Source: Nitrospirota bacterium
GTDB lineage: Bacteria > Nitrospirota > Thermodesulfovibrionia > Thermodesulfovibrionales > Magnetobacteriaceae
Assembly: GCA_015233015.1 (NCBI GenBank)
Contig: JADFYO010000035.1
Location: forward strand, 1-36,645
DNA length: 36,645 bases
Reading direction: 5' to 3'
Each line of letters begins with the position of its first letter. The first letter of the stretch is position 1. Shown here piece by piece: positions 6,539-17,500 of the stretch. The position numbers and the translations under genes are program-made. Below the pieces are notes generated by a model. That model searched no databases. It was given only the letters and a program-made list of their open reading frames with translations, and was not told the DNA's origin.

Positions 6539-8848
6539 GTGAGCATGAACGGACAGCTAGATTTTAAAGACAAGGTACTCGTCATAGACGACGAGCAGGC
6601 AGTCCACGATCTGATACATAAACACCTGAGCAGTGATGGACAGGAAGTATATCACGCCCTTAACGCGGAGGCGGGGCTTTCGATGTCCGGCAAGCTCAGG
6701 CCGGCAGTTATTCTCCTCGACATGAACATGCCCATTATGGACGGGCATGAATTCCTCGATATATTTCGGGAAAGATTTCTTTTCCCATGTTCCATTATCG
6801 CAGTTGCCGGACCTGCCGGCGATGTCAATTTTGAAAGATGTTTTAAGAAAGGCGTTTCGTCCTTCCTTCATAAACCATTCAATTCATACGAGTTAAGGGC
6901 AGTGGTTAATAGCTCTGTAAATATGCAGCGCTTGCAGAGGCCTGTTACGGGAGAGCTGTCGCAGAGGAAGGCCATAAAGTCCATAGAGGAGAAACACCTG
7001 CGGCTTCTTGACGAGTTTGAGACCATATTCGATAATGCGCCGTTTGGTCTGGCATATTTAGATACAGAGTTTAATGTCTTTAAAATGAATCGATTTCTGT
7101 ACGATTTCACCGGATTTAATCCCGAAGATATCATCGGCAAGCCTTGTTATGAAACCGTTGGGGAATTCGCAGCCGATAACGCCAAAGGCGGCAATGTAAG
7201 AGTGTGCAGCTTCTGCAATAAAGCGGAGGTCTTTATGACCGGCGAGCGAACCACTTTTGAGAGGCCGTTAGGAGATCATTTTTTAAAGGTTACAACAGTC
7301 CCGCATTTCTCAAAAAACAGGTCTATCGACCACTTCCTCGAGGTCGTCGAAGACATAACATGGCAAAAAGAGGCGGAGGAGAAAATTGTACGCCACTACC
7401 AGATTCAGGGCACTATTAACTCTATTTTACAGATTTCCATAGAACCTATTTCTCTTACCGATGTCTTACAGCAAGTGCTTGACCTGGTATTGTCCATCCC
7501 CAGGTTCTCTCTTAAATCCAAGGGTTCGATACATTTGATGGACGATAAGGCGCGGTCACTCACTCTGATTGCCCAGCATAATTATACCGAAGTTCAGTTG
7601 AAGGCCTGCGCTACTGTCCCTCTTGGGGTATGTCTTTGTGGTGCCGCGGCCAATACCGGTGAGGTTGTCTATTCAGAAATGGTTGACGCCCGCCACACTA
7701 TAACGTATGAGGATATAGCCCCTCACGGACATTACTGTGTCCCCATTGTCAACGATAATAAAGTGCTTGGAGTATTAAATATATCTATTCCCGAAGGCCA
7801 CAAGAGAGAAGCCGGCGAGGAGGATTTTCTGACCGCCATTGCCAATACGCTTGCCGGCGTGATTGTGCGTAAACGCAGCGACGCCCAAATATTAGAGCGC
7901 GAGGAACATTTCCGCTCAGTCGTCGAATCCACAAGAAACGCGATTATTACGATAAACAGCGAGGGCAAAATATTTTTCTGGAATAGGGCCGCCGAAGATA
8001 TTTTTGGCTATACCTTTAATGAGGTCAAAGATAAGCCTCTGACGAAAATAATACCTGAGAGATTTCAGGAAGATCATCTGAAAGAGATTAACAGGGTTAT
8101 GAAGACCGGGAAAACCCGCGCTATCGGCGAAACCCTGGAGCTATACGGCCTGAGAAAAGATGGAAGCGAATTCCCTGTCGAATTCTCCGTAGCCAGATGG
8201 GAAGCAAGCGTGGGTACATTCTTCACTGCCGTCTTAGTCGATATAACAAAACGTAAACAAGCGGATGCAAACCTGGCCGAGAGTTTTGACAATCTGAGAA
8301 AGGCCGTCGGCGGCATAATTCGTACCCTTTCTATGGCCGTAGAGGCAAAAGACCCCTATACCGCCGGGCATCAAAGAAGGGTTGCCGACCTTGCAAGGGC
8401 AATAGCCACCGAGATGGGACTATCGAAGTATCAAATAGAAGGCGTGCGTATGGCCGGCGCCATTCATGACCTCGGTAAAATATGGGTACCAACTGAAATC
8501 CTCAGCAAACCCGGCAGGCTTCACGAAAGCGAATTTACATTGATAAAAAACCATTCACATGTGGGTTTTGAGATCCTCAAGACAATAGATTTCCTCTGGC
8601 CTATCGATCAAATGGTACTGCAGCACCACGAAAAACTTGACGGCTCCGGCTATCCTAACGGCCTCAGCGGAGATGAAATTCTGATAGAGGCCCGTATTAT
8701 ATGCGTTGCAGACATCATAGAGGCCATGTCCTCTCACCGGCCATATCGTCCATCGCTCGGCATGAATATCACAATGGATGAGATAGTCTCAAACCGGGGC
8801 ATTCTCTACGACGCAGATGTCGTGGACGCCTATCTGAGATTGGCATAA
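6539..8848 (+). CDS. REC-PAS-GAF-PAS-HD-GYP response regulator
   Basis: 769 residues from GTG 6539 (ATG 6545 is an alternative; no good ribosome site for either). Order: receiver domain (about 12-125) with acidic pocket VIDDE and phospho-acceptor Asp61 in LLDMNMP; a PAS domain near 165-285; a GAF domain near 290-445 with CLCGAAANTGE; a second PAS near 460-580 (NRAAEDIFGY); and an HD-GYP domain from about 595 with HQRRVADLA, AIHDLGK (His642-Asp643) and HHEKLDGSGYP (near 699-709). HD-GYP proteins hydrolyse c-di-GMP. Phosphorylation plus ligand or redox sensing by PAS/GAF would gate this. All catalytic motifs appear intact. No histidine kinase gene is adjacent, so its partner is unknown. Confidence 0.92.
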   Translation: MSMNGQLDFKDKVLVIDDEQAVHDLIHKHLSSDGQEVYHALNAEAGLSMSGKLRPAVILLDMNMPIMDGHEFLDIFRERFLFPCSIIAVAGPAGDVNFERCFKKGVSSFLHKPFNSYELRAVVNSSVNMQRLQRPVTGELSQRKAIKSIEEKHLRLLDEFETIFDNAPFGLAYLDTEFNVFKMNRFLYDFTGFNPEDIIGKPCYETVGEFAADNAKGGNVRVCSFCNKAEVFMTGERTTFERPLGDHFLKVTTVPHFSKNRSIDHFLEVVEDITWQKEAEEKIVRHYQIQGTINSILQISIEPISLTDVLQQVLDLVLSIPRFSLKSKGSIHLMDDKARSLTLIAQHNYTEVQLKACATVPLGVCLCGAAANTGEVVYSEMVDARHTITYEDIAPHGHYCVPIVNDNKVLGVLNISIPEGHKREAGEEDFLTAIANTLAGVIVRKRSDAQILEREEHFRSVVESTRNAIITINSEGKIFFWNRAAEDIFGYTFNEVKDKPLTKIIPERFQEDHLKEINRVMKTGKTRAIGETLELYGLRKDGSEFPVEFSVARWEASVGTFFTAVLVDITKRKQADANLAESFDNLRKAVGGIIRTLSMAVEAKDPYTAGHQRRVADLARAIATEMGLSKYQIEGVRMAGAIHDLGKIWVPTEILSKPGRLHESEFTLIKNHSHVGFEILKTIDFLWPIDQMVLQHHEKLDGSGYPNGLSGDEILIEARIICVADIIEAMSSHRPYRPSLGMNITMDEIVSNRGILYDADVVDAYLRLA

Positions 8849-8893
8849 GCGGCTAAACGTGCCAAAACATCCAGTTATACCGAAATGCGTTCA

Positions 8894-9078
8894 TAGAAAT
8901 AAGAAGACTTGAATTGTCCTGAAACAATCGAATTGTCCTGAAACAATCGAATTGTCCTGAAACAATCGAATCATCCTGAAACAATCGAATCATCCTGAGC
9001 TTGTCGAAGGATGCTCCTTTCTTTATCATTTCCCCATAAATCGGCAATCCTTCGACAGGCTCAGGATGATTCTTTAAC
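8894..9078. repeat. REP-like inverted-repeat element, copy 1, with 19-bp tandem array
   Basis: Two 24-base arms (8988-9011 and 9048-9071) are inverted copies with one mismatch. They share the core CATCCTGAGC-TGTCGAAGGA. The loop contains TCATTTCCCCATAAATCGG, also found in copy 2 at 36332-36523. The left arm is preceded by four tandem 19-base units (8911-8986) of GAATTGTCCTGAAACAATC, the last changed to GAATCATCC..., so the tandem unit appears derived from the arm itself. A leading TAGAAATAAGAAGACTTGAAT is also shared with copy 2. No coding potential. Confidence 0.85.
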
Positions 9079-9334
9079 ATGATAATTGTTACTTCTATGG
9101 TTGCAACGTCGTATTAGGGAAACATAAAGATGAACATGTGTACATTTTTATCGGGGTAACATCACCTGTCGAAAATTACAAGGCACTCACAGCTGTAACT
9201 AATGTCACATAATAATTTAATCTTGTCCGGCTATGATAATTTAAGTTTACATGCCGTGAATTACTCATTTACATTTTAGGTAAAACTATGGTAAATTCGT
9301 AACACACGCTGTATTAATTTTGGGGAGGTAGAAA
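9079..9334 (+). other. Intergenic region upstream of the hydrolase gene
   Basis: AT-rich, no gene seen. TGTAAC at 9194-9199 followed by TGTCAC at 9203-9208 resembles, imperfectly, the paired boxes found upstream of 13672 and 18542. TTTACA (9268-9273) with TAAATT 18 bases on is a weak promoter candidate. GGGGAGG just before ATG 9335 is the ribosome site of the next gene. Confidence 0.35.
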
Positions 9335-10234
9335 ATGAAGACTGAAGAAGGGTTTCTTGATATTGGCGGCGGCAAGATATGGTATCAAATATGTGGTGTG
9401 GATAAGCGGGGTATTCCACTTATCGTTGTTCATGGCGGTCCCGGATTTTCCCATGATTACCTTGAACCCTTAAATATGCTCAGCGATGAGCGGCCTGTTA
9501 TTTTCTATGATATGACAGACTGCGGGAATTCCAGCAAGAGCGATGACCCGTCAAGGTGGTGTGTCGAATATCTGGGCCGCGAACTTGCAGAGGTGTTAGC
9601 GGCGCTTGGGCTTAAACGCTGCCACGCGTTAGGGCATTCTTTCGCCGGGGCGGTTGTTGTATCCTGTCATCTTGATGCAAGATGTGAAGAGATAACAAGT
9701 CTGATACTTGCCAGTCCACTGTTAAGTGGTCAGCTGTTTAGTGACGATATTAGAGGTGCCATTGAGTTGATGCCCGAAGATCAGGGAGTAATTCTCCGTG
9801 CAGCCTGCAACTCCGATATGTCTGGATTTACTCAGGAGCAGCTTGAGGCAGCGGCGTCTGCCTACTATAAACGTTTTTATTGCCGGTTAGAGCCATGGCC
9901 AGAATGTCTTTACAGAAGTATCGGGAAACAGAATCGCAGTTTCTTTAATCATATGGCAGGCGGGGGCTTGTTTAACTTCAACGGCAATCTCAGAAACTAT
10001 GATATAACTGATAAACTTGGGGCAATTAAAGTTCCGGTTCTTTTAACGTGGGGCGCTCACGAATGTGTTAATCCTGATTTGGACGAAGTAGCGTTATATA
10101 ACAATAAAATACTGGGTGCGCGTTCAGTAGTCTTTCCCGAATCCGGCCACATGCCTCACCTTGAAGAAACAGAAGCATATTTAAAGGCAGTCAGGGATTT
10201 TCTCAAGGAATCCGAAACTGGCATGAAGGCATGA
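9335..10234 (+). CDS. Alpha/beta hydrolase, proline iminopeptidase-like
   Basis: 299 residues. HGGPG at 33-37 forms the oxyanion-hole motif of the proline iminopeptidase group, YDMTDCGNSSKSDDPS (58-73) corresponds to the family's YDQ-x-GCG-x-S region, and GHSFAG (100-105) carries nucleophile Ser102. A C-terminal ESGHMPHLEE supplies the histidine. The acid position reads WGAHECVNPD rather than the common G-x-x-D, so the acid could be Glu or the later Asp. No signal peptide, so probably cytoplasmic. Family members cleave N-terminal residues or hydrolyse small amides and esters, and the substrate cannot be told. GGGGAGG precedes ATG. The gene is followed after 47 bases by a SARP-type regulator, which suggests co-transcription. 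Confidence 0.85.
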   Translation: MKTEEGFLDIGGGKIWYQICGVDKRGIPLIVVHGGPGFSHDYLEPLNMLSDERPVIFYDMTDCGNSSKSDDPSRWCVEYLGRELAEVLAALGLKRCHALGHSFAGAVVVSCHLDARCEEITSLILASPLLSGQLFSDDIRGAIELMPEDQGVILRAACNSDMSGFTQEQLEAAASAYYKRFYCRLEPWPECLYRSIGKQNRSFFNHMAGGGLFNFNGNLRNYDITDKLGAIKVPVLLTWGAHECVNPDLDEVALYNNKILGARSVVFPESGHMPHLEETEAYLKAVRDFLKESETGMKA

Positions 10235-10281
10235 TACAGGCAAGACAAGACAGTAGTCTGAAATTGAAGGAATCATAGAAC

Positions 10282-13200
10282 ATGGCAGCGGCGGTATTAT
10301 CGAAGATAACGGCTCCGGATCTTGACAGGGTTATAGAGCGGGAGTTGTGTTTTCGTACCATAGACAAGTCCCTGCATAAGCGGGTCGTCTGGGTATCTGC
10401 CCCCGGCGGCTCTGGAAAGACCACATTGGCAGCAAGCTATCTTAGAAATCGCGGCAATCCCTTCATTTGGTATCATATGGATGAAATGGACATTGACGCG
10501 GCCTCTTTTTTCTATTATATGAGCCTTGCCGTTACAATGCTGCCGCGCCAAAAGAAACAAATAACGCTGCCGGAGTTTTCCTCTGAATATTTTAATAATG
10601 TACAGGGCTTCGCCGCGAGATATTTTAAACAACTATTCTCCGGTATTAAAGAATATAACGGTTCAAAGGAAACTAATGCCCCGTTTGTAATCATTTTCGA
10701 TAATTATCAGAATGCCCCCGTGGATTCGATAGTTCATGACCTAATAGTGAGAGGACTTTTTCCCATGATGCCAGAGGGATTTGCCGCTTGCTTAATAAGC
10801 AGGGGTGAGCCTCCAATCGAATATGCGGAAATCAGGAGAAACGACGGTTTGGGCCTTGTCGAATGGAATGATCTTCTATTTACCCTGGATGATACCTTAA
10901 GGCTGGTCAAGGCATCTACGAAGACCGGGGTGCCGGATGATGTAATCAGGCAGTTACACAAAAAAATGGACGGCTGGGTGGCTGGACTTACTTTAGCAAT
11001 CGAAAGAGGCGACCTTGCGTCTTTTATTACGCATTTTGAAAGTACGGGTGTAAATGAGGCTATTTTTGATTACTTTGCCAGTGAGATATTAGAAAGTGCT
11101 AAACCAGTAGAGCGGGAGTGTCTGCTTAAGACCGCATATCTTAAAGAGTTCAGCCTTCCAATGGCAGAAAAATTAACCGGCTGCAGTCAAACCAATAAAA
11201 TATTGTCAAAGAAACACCGCCAGTTTTTTCTTACCCAAAAACAGACAGACAGCGGCCTGATATTTCAATATCATGATTTGTTCTATGATTTTTTACGTGC
11301 ACGTGCAAAAGAACACTTCACTAAGCAGCGCGAAAGTGAGATTGTAAACAAGGCCATCGATATTTTAGAAGAGAACGGACATTTCGAGGCCGCCGCCCAA
11401 CTGTGCATAGAAACTTCTGACATAGAAAAACTTTCATCCCTAATGCTTAAGCACACCGCGCCGATGATTGCACAGGGTAGAGGCGCTATGTTAGAGAAAT
11501 GGTTTACCGCGATTCCCAATAATTTTATTGCAGACCAGCCGTGGCTGCTTTATTGGAAAGGTATGACCAAGCTGCAAAGTAATCCCAAGTTGGCGCGTGA
11601 AAGTCTTGAGGCTGCGTACGCGAAATTCAAATCTGCAGATGACCCCGAAGGTTTATTTTCGGCGTTTTGCGCCGTTGTAGAGACGTTTATTTATGAATGG
11701 AAGGATTTTCATCCTCTGGATAACTGGATTGATGAATTTGATATAATGGCGAAACGGTTTACGATTGCCTCCACACCGCTTTTTTCACCTGAGCTTAGAA
11801 AGCGAATAACTATAAGCGTATTCTCCGCGCTTGTGTTCCGGCAGCCAAATCATCTGAACATGCCTTACTGGGAGAATAAGGCGTTGAAGATATTACGTAG
11901 TTCCCAAAATATTATCCAGCTGATGTCGCTTGGGCATACAATAATTCTTTACTATCTCTGGACCGGCAAAACATACAAGGCCGGTACTATAGTAGATATG
12001 CTTTCTCCTGTTATTGAAAAGACAGAAGGACATGTATTACCAAGATTAATGTTCTACAGGTCAAAATCGTTATATCTTTGTTATATTGCCTCATATAAAG
12101 AGAGCCAGATGGTTGTTGATGGTGCCTTAAATCTTGCAGAAGAGTACGATATGCACATGCTGGATTTAATGTTTTACGGTATGGGTATTTATAATTCCAT
12201 CCCCGTCGGTAATAATGAGATTGCGGAAGATAATCTCAGTAAAATGGAATCCTCTATGAACAGCGTTCAGTGTTATGCACAGATATTGTATAATAACATG
12301 GCCTCGCTGGTAGCCCTAAGCCGTGGAGATTACTCTTCAGCTATTGAACACGATGAGTTAGCAGTAACATTAATGTTAGAAGCCGGATTACCTTTATCAG
12401 TTGGAATTTTTAAAATGATGTTTGCGTATGTACTAATTGAAGCCGGACAGTTTGACAAGGCAAGGCATCAAATAAAAGACTGCCTTAATCTCGCCGCTAC
12501 TAATGGAAGTACGCCTTTCTATGAATATACAGGCCAACTGTATGAGGCCATGATAGCCCTCTATGAAAATGACGAAGGGCAATTTGCCAAAAAACTTACA
12601 AGCTCCATTATAGTTTCAAAAACTATGGGGATGAGGTACACTTGCTCGCTGCAAAGCTCTATGAAACGTCTATGTACGGCAGCCCTCGAAAGAAATATCG
12701 AACCGGCCTTCATTAAAGATTGGATCAGAGACCATAATATTACCCCCGGAGACTATAAGCATGATAACTGGCCTTATCCCATAAAAATCCATACTCTTGG
12801 GAGATTCGCAATAGAAATAGACGGCAAACCAGTCAAATTCACGGGCAAAACGCAGAAAAAGCCACTCGAAATGCTGAAGGCGGTCATAGCCCTTGGAGGA
12901 AAAGATGTCGGCATTACGCAGTTGTCAGACGCCCTATGGCCAGACGCCGACGGCGACGCGGCGGCAACATCTTTTCGCACGACCATGCATCGCCTTAGAA
13001 AACTCCTCAGTGCCGATTATGAAATAATTCTTTCGTCTGACAGCTATATATCTGTTAATCCCGACTACTGCTGGATAGACGTGTGGGTCTTGAGGGATAT
13101 TATAGATGAATTCAAAAAAATGATAGCGTTACCGGACGCCGCACAAAAAACATACGAACTATTCAACAGAGCCTCAAGTATTTATAAAGGCGGCTTCCTT

Positions 13201-13527
13201 CCGGGTGAGCAGGAACATTCGTGGGCCGAACACTATAGAGAACAACTGAAGGATGACTTCGTCAATCTTTGTAGTAAGGCCGGGACATTTTACGAGGGTA
13301 TTGGTGACTGGAACAAAGGCATAGAGTGTTATAAATCGGCGATAGAGGCGGACAACCTTAGGGAGGAGTGTTACAGGCGCACGATAACATCTTACCTGAG
13401 GGCCGGGTTGAAGCCGGAGGCCATTGCCATATACAACAAATGTAAGCAAACACTTAAAACGCAATTGGACGTCAGCCCATCTGCGGAGACAGAGAAACTG
13501 ATGAAGCCGATAGTGAAAGCCGAATGA
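10282..13527 (+). CDS. Giant STAND ATPase/SARP-type transcriptional regulator, copy A
   Basis: 1081 residues. A MalT-like N-terminal NTPase has Walker A APGGSGKTT (40-48) and a Walker B-like FVIIFDNYQ near 137. A long helical, TPR-like middle follows (about 350-820). From about 834 comes an OmpR-type winged helix (IHTLGRFAIEIDGKPV, then LWPDADGDAAATSFRTTMHR near 885) and a bacterial transcriptional activation domain (BTAD) of TPR helices to the end. This is the AfsR/SARP arrangement, a signal- and ATP-dependent activator. The start has AAGGA about 10 bases upstream. The N- and C-terminal thirds are nearly identical to the copy at 14568, with the middle diverged. It probably forms one transcript with the hydrolase gene. 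Its signal is unknown. Confidence 0.9.
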   Translation: MAAAVLSKITAPDLDRVIERELCFRTIDKSLHKRVVWVSAPGGSGKTTLAASYLRNRGNPFIWYHMDEMDIDAASFFYYMSLAVTMLPRQKKQITLPEFSSEYFNNVQGFAARYFKQLFSGIKEYNGSKETNAPFVIIFDNYQNAPVDSIVHDLIVRGLFPMMPEGFAACLISRGEPPIEYAEIRRNDGLGLVEWNDLLFTLDDTLRLVKASTKTGVPDDVIRQLHKKMDGWVAGLTLAIERGDLASFITHFESTGVNEAIFDYFASEILESAKPVERECLLKTAYLKEFSLPMAEKLTGCSQTNKILSKKHRQFFLTQKQTDSGLIFQYHDLFYDFLRARAKEHFTKQRESEIVNKAIDILEENGHFEAAAQLCIETSDIEKLSSLMLKHTAPMIAQGRGAMLEKWFTAIPNNFIADQPWLLYWKGMTKLQSNPKLARESLEAAYAKFKSADDPEGLFSAFCAVVETFIYEWKDFHPLDNWIDEFDIMAKRFTIASTPLFSPELRKRITISVFSALVFRQPNHLNMPYWENKALKILRSSQNIIQLMSLGHTIILYYLWTGKTYKAGTIVDMLSPVIEKTEGHVLPRLMFYRSKSLYLCYIASYKESQMVVDGALNLAEEYDMHMLDLMFYGMGIYNSIPVGNNEIAEDNLSKMESSMNSVQCYAQILYNNMASLVALSRGDYSSAIEHDELAVTLMLEAGLPLSVGIFKMMFAYVLIEAGQFDKARHQIKDCLNLAATNGSTPFYEYTGQLYEAMIALYENDEGQFAKKLTSSIIVSKTMGMRYTCSLQSSMKRLCTAALERNIEPAFIKDWIRDHNITPGDYKHDNWPYPIKIHTLGRFAIEIDGKPVKFTGKTQKKPLEMLKAVIALGGKDVGITQLSDALWPDADGDAAATSFRTTMHRLRKLLSADYEIILSSDSYISVNPDYCWIDVWVLRDIIDEFKKMIALPDAAQKTYELFNRASSIYKGGFLPGEQEHSWAEHYREQLKDDFVNLCSKAGTFYEGIGDWNKGIECYKSAIEADNLREECYRRTITSYLRAGLKPEAIAIYNKCKQTLKTQLDVSPSAETEKLMKPIVKAE

Positions 13528-13563
13528 CCGCTCAAATATATTTATTTTCACACCCTCCTGATG

Positions 13564-13595
13564 TGTAACTCATATGTAACATCTCATGTGTTACA
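13564..13595 (+). promoter_or_regulatory. Candidate operator: three TGTAAC half-sites
   Basis: TGTAAC at 13564-13569 and TGTAACA at 13575-13581 are direct repeats 11 bases apart. TGTTACA at 13589-13595 is the inverted form of the second, giving TGTAACA-N7-TGTTACA. The 11-base spacing puts the sites on the same helix face. The same layout recurs at 18458-18489. Possible targets of the SARP-type regulators, which commonly bind direct repeats at helical spacing. Confidence 0.55.
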
Positions 13596-13671
13596 ATGGT
13601 TCGGCGTGTGGATTAATTATTCGGCAGGCGATTTATGAAAAATACAGAACTTTATTGAGGAGGAAATGAAG

Positions 13672-14529
13672 ATGGGGGGATTCAAAAATTATTTTGTCAT
13701 CGTTATCATGCTTATCACCATGCTGGCTGCGATCGATTGTCAGGCGGTGGATCCTTTTGAAAACAATGTCGGTCTTTTATCACAGCCGAATGAGCTTTAT
13801 TTGTGCGTATATCCCACATTTTATTCGGCATCGAAGCTAAAGGACAGTTCCGGCAACACAGTTACCAATGATCTCGGCGCAAGGGTTTACCAATCCACAT
13901 TGAGGCTTAGTTATTATAATCAATCCCTGTTTGGAAATGCGCTTACGCTGGGTGCGGTGCTTCCCGTGGGAAGAACAGAGCTTTTAGGCAGCTCGGACGC
14001 TGGTATAGGCGATGCAATGTTTGTAGTCGGCTATTGGCTCGTCGATGACAAGGCTTCGGGGACATATATTGCTGCAGGGTCTTACCTCGGCGTCCCGACA
14101 GGCTCATATAACAGTAACAGGATTGCAAACATGGGTCAAAACGTATGGCAAATAATGCCAACCGTGGTTGCGGCCAAGCAAATAGACAAGCTCGATATGG
14201 AGCTTACCTTTAAGTACGATATGTACACAGAAAACAAGGCCACGGGCACAAGAAACGGTAACGCGGCGATAGTCGAGAGCTACACCGGTTACTTTGTGAG
14301 GCAGGATATGCTTTTGGGAGCACACTTAAATGCCAATTTCGGGGCAGACAGCTATGTTAATGGCATCAGAATCACCAATACCTCTGCACATATTTTTCAG
14401 GCTGGGCCGTCGATTATGTGGGTATCAGGGAAGTTCAGCGCACTTTTGGTTGGACTTGGAGATTTCGCCGCAAGGAATGCCGCTCAGGGAGTGACAATTT
14501 ACGCGAGGCTGGGGTATAAATTGTTTTAA
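13672..14529 (+). CDS. Outer-membrane beta-barrel protein (phenol MetA-like family)
   Basis: About 285 residues. ATG 13672 is preferred over ATG 13666 because GAGGAGG (13657-13663) stands 8 bases before the former and only 2 before the latter. A signal peptide is clear: Lys near the start, a hydrophobic FVIVIMLITMLAAI core and probable cleavage after CQA. The mature part is rich in alternating strands with GLLSQPNELYLCVYPTFY, LGAVLPVGRTELLGSSDAGIGD and a terminal aromatic residue (GYKLF), the end expected for Bam-dependent barrels. This resembles the 'MetA-pathway of phenol degradation' family, whose members are outer-membrane proteins of unclear substrate. It lies between TGTAAC boxes and the second SARP-type regulator, with only 38 bases to the latter. 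Confidence 0.8.
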   Translation: MGGFKNYFVIVIMLITMLAAIDCQAVDPFENNVGLLSQPNELYLCVYPTFYSASKLKDSSGNTVTNDLGARVYQSTLRLSYYNQSLFGNALTLGAVLPVGRTELLGSSDAGIGDAMFVVGYWLVDDKASGTYIAAGSYLGVPTGSYNSNRIANMGQNVWQIMPTVVAAKQIDKLDMELTFKYDMYTENKATGTRNGNAAIVESYTGYFVRQDMLLGAHLNANFGADSYVNGIRITNTSAHIFQAGPSIMWVSGKFSALLVGLGDFAARNAAQGVTIYARLGYKLF

Positions 14530-14567
14530 GACAAGACGCAGTTCTTAACTCTAAGGAATCATAGAAC

Positions 14568-17500
14568 ATGGCAGCGGCAGTATTATCGAAGATAACGGCT
14601 CCTGACCTTGACGGGGTCATAGAGCGGGAGGCGTGTTTTCGCGCCATAGACAAGTCCCTGAATAAGCAGGTTGTGTGGATCTCTGCCCCGGGCGGCTCTG
14701 GAAAGACTACCCTTACCGCAAGCTATCTCAAAAACCGCGGCAATCCCTTTATCTGGTATCATATGGATGAAATGGACATTGACGCGGCCTCGTTTTTTTA
14801 TTATATGAGCCTTGCCGTTACAATGCTGCCGCGCCAAAAGAAACAAATAACGCTGCCGGAGTTTTCCTCTGAATATTTTAATAACGTACAGGGCTTCGCC
14901 GCGAGATATTTTAAACAGTTGTTCTCTGGTATTAAAGAATCGACCGATTCAAAGGCAACTCACGACCCGTTTGTAATCGTTTTCGATAATTATCAGAGCG
15001 CCCCAGCGGATTCAATCGTTCATGACGTCATAGTAAGAGGACTTTTTCCCCTGATGCCGGCGGGATTTGCCGCTTGCGTAATAAGCAGGGGTGAGCCTCC
15101 GATTGAATATGCGGAAATCAGGAGAAACGACGGTCTGGGCCTTGTCGAATGGAATGATCTTCTATTTACCCTCGACGACACCTTAAAGCTGGTCAAGGCT
15201 TCTACGAAGACCGAGGTGCCGGAGGCAATAATCAGGCAGCTGCACAAGAAAATGGACGGCTGGGCTGCCGGATTGACTTTGGCAATTGAAAGAGGAGACA
15301 TCGCGTCTTTTATTTCCAATATTGAAAGCACGGGTACTGATGAGGCCATATTTGACTATTTTGCCAATGAGATATTAGAACAGACCGAACCCGTCGAGCG
15401 TGAGTGCCTTCTTAAGACCGCGTATCTTAAGGAATTCAGCATTCCCATGGCAGAGAGATTAACCGGCTGCGGGCAGACCTATAAGATATTATCAAAGAAG
15501 CACCGCCAGTTTTTTATTACCCGGAAGCATACAGACAGTGGACTTATGTTCCAGTATCACGATCTTTTCCATGATTTTTTACTATCTCGTGCCAAAGAAC
15601 ACTTCACTAAGCAGCACGAAGGTGAGATAACGCGCCGTGCCGTGGATGTTTTAGAGGAGAACGGGTATTTTGAAGCTGCCGCCCAACTCTGCATAGACAC
15701 TTCTGACATAGAAAAACTCTCGTCCATTATGCTTAAGCATACCGCGCCGATGATTGCCCAGGGACGTGGCGCTATGTTAGATAAATGGTTTACCGCTATT
15801 GCCGATGATTTTATCAAAGACCAGCCGTGGCTGCTTTATTGGAAAGGCATGACCAAGCTGCAAGCCAATCCCGCTCTGGCGCGTGAAAGCCTTGAAGCCG
15901 CATATACGAAATTCAAATCAATGAATGACCCTGAGGGTTTATTTTCAGCGTTTTGTGCTGTTGTGGATACGTTTATTTATCAATGGAAGGATTTTCATCC
16001 TCTGGATAATTGGATTCAGGAATTTGATATAATGGCGAAATTATATGATTTTGCATCCACACCGCTCATTTCACCAGAGCTTAGACACCGGACAACCATA
16101 AGCATATTTTCGGCGCTTATGTACCGGCAGCCAGGGCATCCAAGAATATCCTACTGGGAAGAGGAGGTTTTAAAGATATTACGCGGTTCTCAAAACATTA
16201 TGCAGCTTATGTCTCTTGGGCATACTATCGTCATTTACTATCTATGGACTGGCAGAATTTACAAGGCCGGTGTTGTAGTAGATATGCTGTCTCCAGCTGT
16301 TGAAAAGACAACGGGACACGCATTACCAATATTGATGTTCAACAGGTCAAAATCGTTATACCTGTGTTATACCGCTTATTACAAGCAGAGCATGATGCTT
16401 ATAGAGGAGAGTTTGAAGATTGCGCAAGAATATGATATTCACATGTTTGATTTAATGTATTACAATATCGGTATTTATAATTCCCTCTCTGTTGGCAATA
16501 ATGAGATAGCAGAAGAATATCTAAAAAAAATGGAATCTGTTATGAACAGTGTGCAGAGTTTTACCCAAATTTTTTATCATCACTTTACCTCACTTGTGAC
16601 ACTCAGCCGTGGAGATTACTCGTCAGCTATCGAGTACAATAAAATAGCAATAGAATTACGTACAGAAGCCGGCATCTCCTATACGCCTTATGAATATAGT
16701 CATGCGTATATATTGGCAGAGACTGGACAGTATGAGAAGGCAAGGCAGTATATAAAAAAGTGCTTTAATACAGGGGCTGTTAACGGAAGTACGCTCTTCT
16801 TTAATTATACTTGCCCGATGCTTGAAGCATTAATAGCCTTGTACGAAAATGACGAAGTACAATTCGTCGAAAAAATTACAAGTGGCATTGGCGTTTCAAA
16901 GGCAATGGGGATGAGATTTACGGTTTTTTTGCAAAGCGCCATGAAACGTCTATGTACGGCGGCCCTCGAAAGGAATATCGAGCCGGATTTCATTAAAGAC
17001 ATGATCAAAGACCATAACATTACCCCCGGAGACTATAAGCATGATAGCTGGCCATATCCGGTAAAAATCTATACACTGGGAAGGTTCTCGATAGAAATAG
17101 ACGGCAAACCAGTCAAATTCTCAGGCAAGACGCAGAAAAAACCACTCGAAATGCTGAAGGCGGTCATAGCCCTTGGAGGAAAAGACATTAGTATTACGCA
17201 CTTATCAGACGCCCTGTGGCCTGACGCTGACGGCGACGCTGCGGCGACATCTTATCGCACCACACTTCATCGTCTTAGAAAACTCCTCAGTGCCGATTAT
17301 GAAATAATTCTTTCGTCTGACAGCTATATTGCTATTAATCCCGACTACTGCTGGATAGATGTATGGGTCTTAAGGGATATTATAGATGAGTTTAAAAAAA
17401 TGATAGTGTTATCAGACGCCGGGCAAAAGATATATGAATTATACGATAAGGCTGTAACAATATATAAAAGCGGCTTCCTTCCGGGCGAACAAGGCCAGCC

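Noticed and set aside
8911-9005. Short regularly spaced repeats as a CRISPR array
   Set aside because: Units are strictly tandem at 19 bases with no spacers and grade into the arm of a REP-like element. The 24-base units at 36332 are likewise tandem.
8853-9080. Antisense 75-codon reading frame between the HD-GYP and hydrolase genes
   Set aside because: It consists of the REP-like element and its tandem units. The repeated FQD-type peptide is a by-product of the repeats.
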